Shown here: one piece after another, positions 54,731-64,000 of the stretch
How the letters are laid out: every line of letters begins with the position of its first letter
Numbering within the stretch: the first letter of the stretch is position 1
Assembly: GCA_016191525.1 (NCBI GenBank)
Contig: JACPOK010000038.1
Span: 164,973-228,972, forward strand
DNA: 64,000 nt
Source of the DNA: Burkholderiales bacterium
Lineage (GTDB): Bacteria > Pseudomonadota > Gammaproteobacteria > Burkholderiales > Burkholderiaceae_C
Direction of reading: 5' to 3'
The notes under the pieces: model-generated
Told to the model about the DNA's origin: nothing
Database searches by the model: none
Seen by the model: the letters and a program-made list of their open reading frames with translations, nothing else
Program-made: the position numbers and the translations under genes

Positions 54731-56575
54731 CTAGCGGCGCGCGGGCTCCAGCCACTTGGCGGCGAACTCTTCGGCCGGCAAGGGGTTGTTGAACAGCCGC
54801 CCCTGGCATTGGTCGGCACCGTTGTCCTTCAGGAAGGCCAGCTGGTGAAGGGTTTGGACACCGGTGGCCACCAGTGTGATGCCCAGTCTTTTCGCCAGGT
54901 CGATCATGCCGCGCATGATCGCCGCGTTGGTCTTGTTTTCCTCGATCTTGAACATGAAAACCGGATCGGCCTTGATCTCGTGGATGGACAGGCCGTTGAG
55001 GTGGCTCAAAGTGGCATCGGTGGTGCCGAAGTGGTCCAGCGCCACGCGCAGGCCCCACTCCTTGAACTTTCCCGTCACGTGCGCCGAGGTGGCTGGGTCA
55101 TCCAGCGCGGACAAGGCGCTCAGCTCCAGGCACAAATGCGCGGGCTGCGCGTTGGCCTTCAATGCGGCCGACACGATTTCCATCAGTTGCGGCAGGGGAA
55201 ACTGCCGCAGCGACAGGTTGATGCCGAAGGGCACCACAGCCAGCCCGGCGGCCTGCCACGCGCGGGTTTGCTTGCCGACCTGCTCGAACATCCATTCAGC
55301 CAGCACCATGCCCATCTCGGACGTGCCCGCCATCTGGATGACCTGGTTGCCTTCCACCACGCTGCCGTCGGGACGGGCCCAGCGCAACACCGTCTCCGCG
55401 CCCATCAGCCTGCCGGTGCTCACGTTGATCTTGGGCTGGTACAGCATGCTCAGTTCGTCGCGCGTGAGGGCGCGCCGGATGTCCCCGCCGATATGCAAGG
55501 CGCTGACCGCCTGCTGGTTCAGCTCGGGCGAGAAAAATTCATAGGTGTTGCGCCCCGTCTGCTTGGCGTGCCGCATGGCCAGCCCGGCGTTCTTCACCAG
55601 GTCGTCCGGCGTGCGCCCATCCAGCGGAAACACGGCGATGCCCAGGCTGGCCGTGACAAACATCTCGCGGCTGTCCACCCGCAGGCTGGTTGCTGCGGCC
55701 TCGAGCAGGCTGGTGATGAAGCCCGCCGCTGATTCGATCTCGTCCAGGAAGGGCACCAGGATGGCGAATTCGTCACCGTCGAAGCGGTAGAGGCTGGGGT
55801 GCTGCGTCTCGAACTGGCCCAGCTCGCCACCCTGGGCGCTCTCCACGCACTGGCGCAGGCGCTTTGCCATGCGCTGCAGCAGGGTGTCGCCGGCAGCGCG
55901 GCCCATCGCGTCGTTGATCTGGGAAAGCCTGTCCACACCCATGTGCAGCAGCGCGCAGCCATGGCCGCGATCGGCCGCGGTCAGCAGCGCCGCCTCCACT
56001 TCCAGCAGGTAACGCGGGCGGTTGCGCAAGCCGGTCAAAGGGTCATGGTTGGCCAGGTAATCCCGGTACGCAGTGGCAGCCAGGGTGTTGCGCAACCGAA
56101 GCGCCAGCTCGCTGGGGTCCACCGGCTTGGCAAGGAAGTCCATCGCACCCAGGGCCAGCGCGCGCAGCTTGGTCTGCGCATCCGCGTTGCTGGTCAGCAC
56201 GATGACGGGAATGTGCCGCAGCTTCTCGTCATCACGCATCTGCTCCAGGATTTCCATGCCCCCCACCTTGGGCATGCTCAGGTCCAGCAGCAGCACATGC
56301 GGCGGCCGCAGCTGCATCATCTCGATCGCCAGTTCCGATTCGTGCGTGGCCGCGAACCGGCGGTAACCCGCCTCCTCCAGGAAGGCCTGCGTCATCTCGA
56401 TGTTGAGCAGCTCATCGTCCACCATCATGATGACGGCGTCCACCGCATCGAAATCAGACTGCCGCGAAAACGAATCTTCCCGGACCGAAAGCGCTTTCAT
56501 GGCCTTCATGGGCAGTTTGGCGCTGCCGGCGGGAAAGACGGCGCTGGGCAGTGAGCTGTTGCTGGAGTCGTCCAT
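54731..56575 (-). CDS. REC-GGDEF-EAL protein with degenerate EAL domain
   Basis: The 614-residue protein has a receiver domain (about residues 45-165; VDDELLNIEM, phospho-Asp in LLLDLSMPKVGG, FLAKPVDP). A GGDEF domain follows with DGDEF in YRFDGDEFAIL in place of GGDEF, and then an EAL domain. In the EAL domain the signature is ETV, DDFGTG has become DHFGTT, and AEGVET has become ATGVQT, so most metal ligands and the catalytic base are missing. Phosphodiesterase activity is not expected; cyclase activity is doubtful. It may act as a phosphorylation-dependent c-di-GMP or protein-interaction effector. It follows the hybrid kinase by 26 bp and is probably its output partner. Confidence 0.9.
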   Translation of the reverse strand: MDDSSNSSLPSAVFPAGSAKLPMKAMKALSVREDSFSRQSDFDAVDAVIMMVDDELLNIEMTQAFLEEAGYRRFAATHESELAIEMMQLRPPHVLLLDLSMPKVGGMEILEQMRDDEKLRHIPVIVLTSNADAQTKLRALALGAMDFLAKPVDPSELALRLRNTLAATAYRDYLANHDPLTGLRNRPRYLLEVEAALLTAADRGHGCALLHMGVDRLSQINDAMGRAAGDTLLQRMAKRLRQCVESAQGGELGQFETQHPSLYRFDGDEFAILVPFLDEIESAAGFITSLLEAAATSLRVDSREMFVTASLGIAVFPLDGRTPDDLVKNAGLAMRHAKQTGRNTYEFFSPELNQQAVSALHIGGDIRRALTRDELSMLYQPKINVSTGRLMGAETVLRWARPDGSVVEGNQVIQMAGTSEMGMVLAEWMFEQVGKQTRAWQAAGLAVVPFGINLSLRQFPLPQLMEIVSAALKANAQPAHLCLELSALSALDDPATSAHVTGKFKEWGLRVALDHFGTTDATLSHLNGLSIHEIKADPVFMFKIEENKTNAAIMRGMIDLAKRLGITLVATGVQTLHQLAFLKDNGADQCQGRLFNNPLPAEEFAAKWLEPARR

Positions 56576-56601
56576 CTAAATCCAAAAATCTCTACAGATT
56601 G

Positions 56602-59114
<2,513 letters not shown>

Positions 59115-59115
<1 letters not shown>

Positions 59116-62100
59116 CAGTAGCCCCGAAGGCTGTGCAGGGGGTCGCCCGGGTCGTCCGCAACGGCATCGAGCGAATCGTCGTCCTCATTGCCGGATTCAC
59201 CCACCTGCTCCAGCACGGGCAGCGGGTCCAGCACGCGCCAGGCCGGCATGGCCGAGAGGTAACTGCCCATCAGCACGCCGCCTCGGATCAGCCACAGCAC
59301 ATAGACCACCGACATGCCGAAGCTCACGCCCGCCGCGGAGATGGCCACGGTCTGGTCGAGATTGAACTCCTTGCGAATTTCCTCGCGCGCCCGGTCCATC
59401 TCCTCCACGAAAACCGGCGAACGCAGGGCCCGCTGCACGTCCTCATGCGAAGCCTGCAGCCCGCGCAACTGCCCATCGAACGACACCGGGCTGAGCTCCA
59501 GCGGGGCGTTCTGGGCGGTGCCATCGAAGCGGCGTTCCAGCGAGATGATCGGTATCGGTACGCCCTGCCCTTCGGGCACAACGACCGGGGCCGTCGACAC
59601 TGAAAAACCCTGGGCGGACGGAACGCCCAGCGCCGTGACCAGTTGCTGCGCGCCCGCGTCTGGGGTTTCGAGGACTTCCCCCCCGCCGCGCGCAGCGGGC
59701 GCCGGCGCCGCAACGGACCCCACCGGCGATGCCGGTGCTGCCACCGGCGTCGCGGCGGCAGCCGGTGCAGGCGCGGCGACCGGTGACGCCGTGGGTGCGC
59801 TGACCGGCGCCGGCGCCGGGGCCGGCGCGGGCGCCGTAAGCGTCACCACCCCGCCGCCCTGCCCGTCGTCGAACGCAGGAAAGGGCGACACGAACACCGA
59901 TACCGGCGATGGGGCGGGCGCGGGCACCGTGGTGGGCGCAGGCGCCGGTGCGGTGGTCGGTGCGGGCGCTGGGGTTGGCGCCGGCGCGCTGGTGGGAGCG
60001 GGCGTAGGCGCCGGCGCGGTCGTCGGTGCCGGTGCCGGCGCGGTGGTCGGCGCAGGAGCGGGAGCGGGCGCCGGTGTTGGCGCGGGTGCCGGTGCGGGCG
60101 CCGGCGCGGGTGCGGGCGCCGCTGTCACGGTGACGGTCAGGCTTTCACTGAGGGTGTCCAGCCCGCCACCGCTGTCCCGCGCCGACCATCCGACTGTGGC
60201 CGGCCCGCCGGTGGCACCCGGCGCGGCCAGGAATTGCATGCCCTGCAGTTCGGCCAGTGTGTACCCATTGCCGGCCACGACCACGGTGGTGCCGTCCGCG
60301 AGCACGATATCGCCCAGCGCCGCGCCGGGCACCGCGGTTACCTTGAACGTCAGGGTCTGCGCCGCTTCATCGGCGGCGCCGCCGGTCCCATACGCGAGTG
60401 CGCCCAGCCCCAGGCTGGTGGCGCCGGTATTGCGCACCACACTCAGGTTGGCTACGGTCCCGGTGCTGCGCACCGGCGCATCGTTGACGGCCGTTACCGT
60501 CACGTTGATGCTCTGGGAGAGCGTGTCGATGCCACCGTTGGCGGTACCGCCGCTGTCGGTGACGTTCCAGCTGATGGCGGCCGGGCCGCCGTTGGCATCC
60601 GCCGCGGTGCGCCACTGCATGCCCTGCAGCTGGACCAGGCTGTAGCTGGCGCCGTTGGTGACCACGGTCCCGTCGCCCAGCACCACGTCGCCCAGTGTGC
60701 CGGCCGGGAGCGCCGTGATGGTGAAAGTCAGGGTCTGCGCGGTTTCATCCGAGCCACCCCCCGCGCCGTACGTCACCGCGCCCAGGCCCAGGCTGGTCAA
60801 GCCGGAGTCTTCTGCCACCGTCAGGTTGGTCAGCGTGCCGCCCGTGAGCACCGGGGCGTTGTTCACGGCGGTCACGGAAATGGTCAGGCTCTGGGCCAGC
60901 GTGTCCACGCCGCCGGAGGCTGTGCCGCCGTTGTCGGCCACGCTCCAGCTGAAAGTCGCCGGACCGCCGTTGGCATTCGCGGCCGCGCGGAATTGCATCC
61001 CCTGCAAGTCGGTCAGCGCGTAGCCACCGCCCGCGGTCACCACCGTGGTGCCGTCCGCCAGCACGATGGTGCCCAGCGAGGCTGCCGGCACGGCCGTGAC
61101 GGTATAGACCAACGCCTGCCCGGCCTCGTCCGCGCCGCCGCCCGGGCCGTACGCCACCGTGCCCAACCCCAGCCCCGTCGTGCCGGAGCCTTCCAGCACC
61201 GTGAGGTTGGCCACCGTGCCGGCTGTGCGGGCCGGTACATCGTTGACGCCGGTCACGGTGATGCTGCTGCTGGCCGTGGCCGTGCTGAACGCCGTGGCGC
61301 CCCCGTTCACCGTGGTATCGGCAGGTCCGGGCGCAGTGCCCGCTGTGCGGTCCCATGCGCGGAAGGTGAAGCCATTGAGAACCGTGCCATTCCAGTCGGC
61401 GTTGGGCGTAAAGCGGACCCGCGTGTTCGCGTCGGCCGCCAGCAGGGTGGCAGTCGCGTCGGCGGGCGCCCCGAACGCCGTCCAGCTGGTGCCGCCATTG
61501 CGCGAATATTCCCACGCGCCATTGGTGTTGTCGATCGCCGTGACGGCAATGCCGGTTGCCGCATTTGCGTTCCCGTCGGTGATCTGGCCCGACACCAGGG
61601 CCGACACCAGCGTGCCAGTGCCCGACGCTGCGTCTTCCAGCACGGCGGCGAACCCGTTCGCGCCGGCGAGCACTGGCGCCTGGTTGACGGTGGTGATGGT
61701 GATGTCCAGGCTTTGCGCCAGCGAATTCACGCCGCTGTTGGCGGTGCTGCCGCTGTCGGTGACCGTCCAGCTGAAGGCCATCGGCCCGCCGTTGGCATTG
61801 AGCGCGGTGCGGAACTGCATGCCCTGCAATTCCGCCAGCGTGTAGTTCGTGCTCGCCGTCACCACGGTGGTGCCGTCAGCCAGCACCACGTCGCCCAGCA
61901 CGGCGCCGGGGACCGCGGTGACGGTATACGTGAAGGTCTGCGCCGCCTCGTCTGCGCCGCCGCCTGGCCCATACACCAGCGTGCCCAGCCCCAGGCTGGT
62001 CGTTCCCGAGTTCTCGGCCACGGCCAGGTCGGCCACCGTGCCAGCGGTCAGCGTCGGCGCGTCATTGACGCCGGTGACCGTGATCGCCGCGCTGGCGGTG

Positions 62101-64000
62101 GCACTGCTGAAAGCCGTGGTACCGCCGTTGACCGCGGTGGTGGCCGTGCCGCCCGCCGTGCCGGTGGTGCGGTCCCACGCGCGAAACGTGAGGCCGCTGG
62201 CCACGGTGCCCGCGAAATTGGCGTTCGGCACGAAGCGCACGCGGGTCAGCGTGTCGGCCGCCAGCAGCAGCGCGGCCGCGCCACTGGGCGCACCGACTGC
62301 GGACCAGGCGGTGCCCCCATTGACCGAGTATTGCCACGTTCCGTTGGTGTTGTCCGCCGCCGTCACCGCGATGCCGGTCAGCGCCGCCACATTGGTGTCC
62401 GTCACCCGGCCCGAGATCAGCGCTGAAACCAGCGTGCCCGTATTTGAAGCCGGGTCTTCCAGGATGCCCGTCAGGGTGTTGGCGCCGCTGAGGACGGGCG
62501 CCGCGTTGTACAGGGTGAACCCGGCAACCAGCGCATCAGCGCCGCCGGCCGAGGTGGTGCGGTTCGCGCCGGTGGTCGCCAGGCTGGCGGTGCTGGTGCT
62601 GCCGATCACGAACGCCTGGGAGGTGCTGACCGCCATGCCACCGGCCGTCATGCCGCTGCCGTAGTAGGTGCCGTACACCAGGTCGGTGCCGCCGCCGCCG
62701 GCCGGGTTGATGATCAGCAGGAACAGGCTGGTGCCACTGTTGGTGCCTTGCGCCGCGTCGGCCGTGGTCGCGAAATTGGTGGAGTCGGTCTGGCCCGAAA
62801 CGACGATGCGGCCCAATCCGTCAATACCGATGCCGGTCGCCAGGTTGTTGTTGCCGCTGCCGCTCAGGTAGCTGGAATACACCAGCGTTGCGGCGCCGCT
62901 CAGGCTCAGGTCATAGACACGTACGAAGCCGGCCGTGCCACTGGGTGATGTGGTCTGCAGTGCGCCTGTCGTGACACCGAAGCTGGTGCCACCTGTGACC
63001 TTGGTTGTGCCTGTGATGTAAACCTTGCCCGCGCTGTCCAGCGCGATGGCCACGCCCGTGTCGTCCTTGCTGGCGCCGACATACGACGAATACAGGATGG
63101 TCCCCCCCGTGGAATTGAGCTTGGCGAGAAAAGCGTCTGTACCCCCGCTGGCACTGTTGTCGTTCGGGTTGACGGTGGTCAGGTTGGTCGAATCGGTGGT
63201 GCCCACGATGTACACGTTGCCCGATCCATCCACTGCGATGCCGTTGGCCGCATCGGTGCCGCCGCCGCCGTACAGTGAAGAATACTGAAGGGCGCCGCTC
63301 GAGTTGAACTTGACGACGAAGGCATCTTCCGTCGATGTCCCGAGAATGCCTCCCAGCAGCCCGCCCAGCAGCGTGGTGCCCGCAACATCGTCCTTGGCTT
63401 CGCCGGCGGCATACACGTTGCCCGCCGCGTCCACCGCGATGGCGTTTCCCGAATCCCCGGAACCGCTGCCGCCGAAATACGTGGAGAAAGTCATTGCCGT
63501 GCCCGCGGCATTGAGCCGGAAGATCACGGCGTCCTGCGCTCCCGAACGCGACGCCTGGGTGGCCGAGGCGGTCGGGAAATTGGTGGACTTGGTCCAGCCG
63601 GCGACCGAGGCGTTGCCGGTCGTGTCAACCGCGATCGCGTTGCCTCGCTCGTCACCGGTGCCGCCAATGCGCGTGGAATAAACCAGGGTGGACAGGTCGG
63701 CGCTGAACTTGGCCACGAAGATGTCGCCCGCGCCGCCGCCCGCACCCACCAGCGACGACAGGGCCGCGGTGGTGCGGCCGGTGATGTACACCGAGCCCGA
63801 AGAGTCCACCGCCACCGCCATGCCGGCATCCGCGCCGGTGCTGCCGAAATAGCTGGCGTAATTGAGCACCGGATCGATCACCAGCGCACGCGAGCGGTCC
63901 CAGTCGCCCAGCGCGAAGCCGACACTGCCATCGGCATTCAGGCGCCATGCGCTTTGCACTGCCTCGCGCCCGCCCGAGCCCTGCTGGTAGCTCACCGGCG
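59115..64000 (-). CDS. Giant repeat-rich surface protein (SBBP and Ig/cadherin-like repeats), N-terminus outside window
   Basis: At least 1627 residues are visible; the frame is open to the right edge, and the first residues (VSYQQGSGG...[27 protein letters not shown]) are the inner end of a domain that precedes SBBP propellers, so the true start lies beyond 64000. Order: SBBP beta-propeller repeats ([19 protein letters not shown] units) over ~430 residues; two ~170-residue repeats of one type ([29 protein letters not shown]) alternating with four ~125-residue repeats of another ([32 protein letters not shown]). A long Ala/Pro/Thr-rich stalk follows, then a helical region, one transmembrane helix ([21 protein letters not shown]) and an acidic cytoplasmic tail. 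It precedes a hybrid kinase with 1-bp overlap. Confidence 0.88.
59912..60123 (-). repeat. Ala-Pro low-complexity tract (stalk of the giant surface protein)
   Basis: About 70 codons alternate Ala and Pro with Thr interruptions ([20 protein letters not shown] and similar). At DNA level it is a GC-rich tract of repeated (GGCGCCGGCGCG)-like units in several phases, prone to slippage. It separates the repeat domains from the membrane-proximal part. A second, less regular Ala/Pro tract lies at about 59700-59840. Confidence 0.85.

Noticed and set aside
59912..60123. Treating the GC-rich tandem tract as a CRISPR or intergenic satellite
   Set aside because: It lies in frame inside one gene and encodes a regular Ala-Pro stalk; there are no unique spacers.
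60234..62426. A 730-codon open frame on the plus strand opposite the giant surface protein
   Set aside because: Arg/His/Gly-rich and repetitive only because the real gene is repetitive; no start signal or domain.

Overview
The window is a contiguous piece of a high-GC chromosome from a beta-proteobacterium. It is most likely from the order Burkholderiales, family Comamonadaceae (Ramlibacter/Variovorax/Polaromonas-like). The signs are the protein families themselves (a Bug-type tricarboxylate-binding protein, an intracellular PHA depolymerase, a BPH-type proteasome homologue), an iscR-iscSUA-hscBA-fdx order, and dispersed repeats of a kind I associate with this family. There is no prophage, insertion sequence, CRISPR array or rRNA. 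Coding density is very high, with many 1-4 bp start/stop overlaps, and no gene-free stretch reaches 300 bp.

Layout, left to right. 1-1017: the end of a histidine kinase and its NarL-type regulator. 1025-7969: a PQQ-type sugar dehydrogenase, an NlpC/P60 peptidase, a two-subunit molybdenum hydroxylase (IorAB-like) and a large YfhO-type membrane protein. 7977-14771 (minus strand): the pyruvate dehydrogenase operon aceE-aceF-bph-lpdA, which carries a proteasome-like Ntn hydrolase gene between E2 and E3. Divergent from it are a FixL/FixJ-like two-component pair, folD, oligopeptidase A and an exported glutaredoxin-like protein (14933-21757). 21754-27512: rpiA, pyrD, an L-2-hydroxyglutarate oxidase-like flavoprotein, an N-formylglutamate amidohydrolase-like protein, a Bug protein and a divergent LysR regulator with a dyad operator between them. 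27491-35365 (minus): DUF1028, a complete dipeptide-type ABC transporter and a TPR/OGT-like glycosyltransferase. 35382-37036: tRNA-Val(CAC) with a terminator, dnaQ and an SDR. 37041-42290 (minus): the complete isc operon preceded by a clear type-1 IscR site. 42482-47293: a low-molecular-weight phosphatase, uvrB, an aromatic aminotransferase and a DODA-type dioxygenase. 47432-54601: phaZ and an RnfB-like ferredoxin on plus, facing a CBS protein and a three-gene 2-oxoacid oxidoreductase cluster with an NAD(P)H-linked subunit. 54731-64000 (minus): a very large repeat-rich surface protein (N-terminus beyond the window), a hybrid histidine kinase and a REC-GGDEF-EAL protein with a badly degraded EAL domain.

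How they fit together. Much of the window concerns central carbon and redox metabolism: pyruvate and 2-oxoacid oxidation, Fe-S assembly, PHA mobilisation, and peptide and amino-acid uptake and turnover. The least expected items are the Ntn hydrolase inside the PDH operon, the DUF1028/peptide-transporter/OGT-like operon, the giant surface protein fused transcriptionally to a kinase and a pseudo-EAL protein, and two families of repeats that sit in frame inside housekeeping genes (aceF, lpdA, hscA, rnfB-like).
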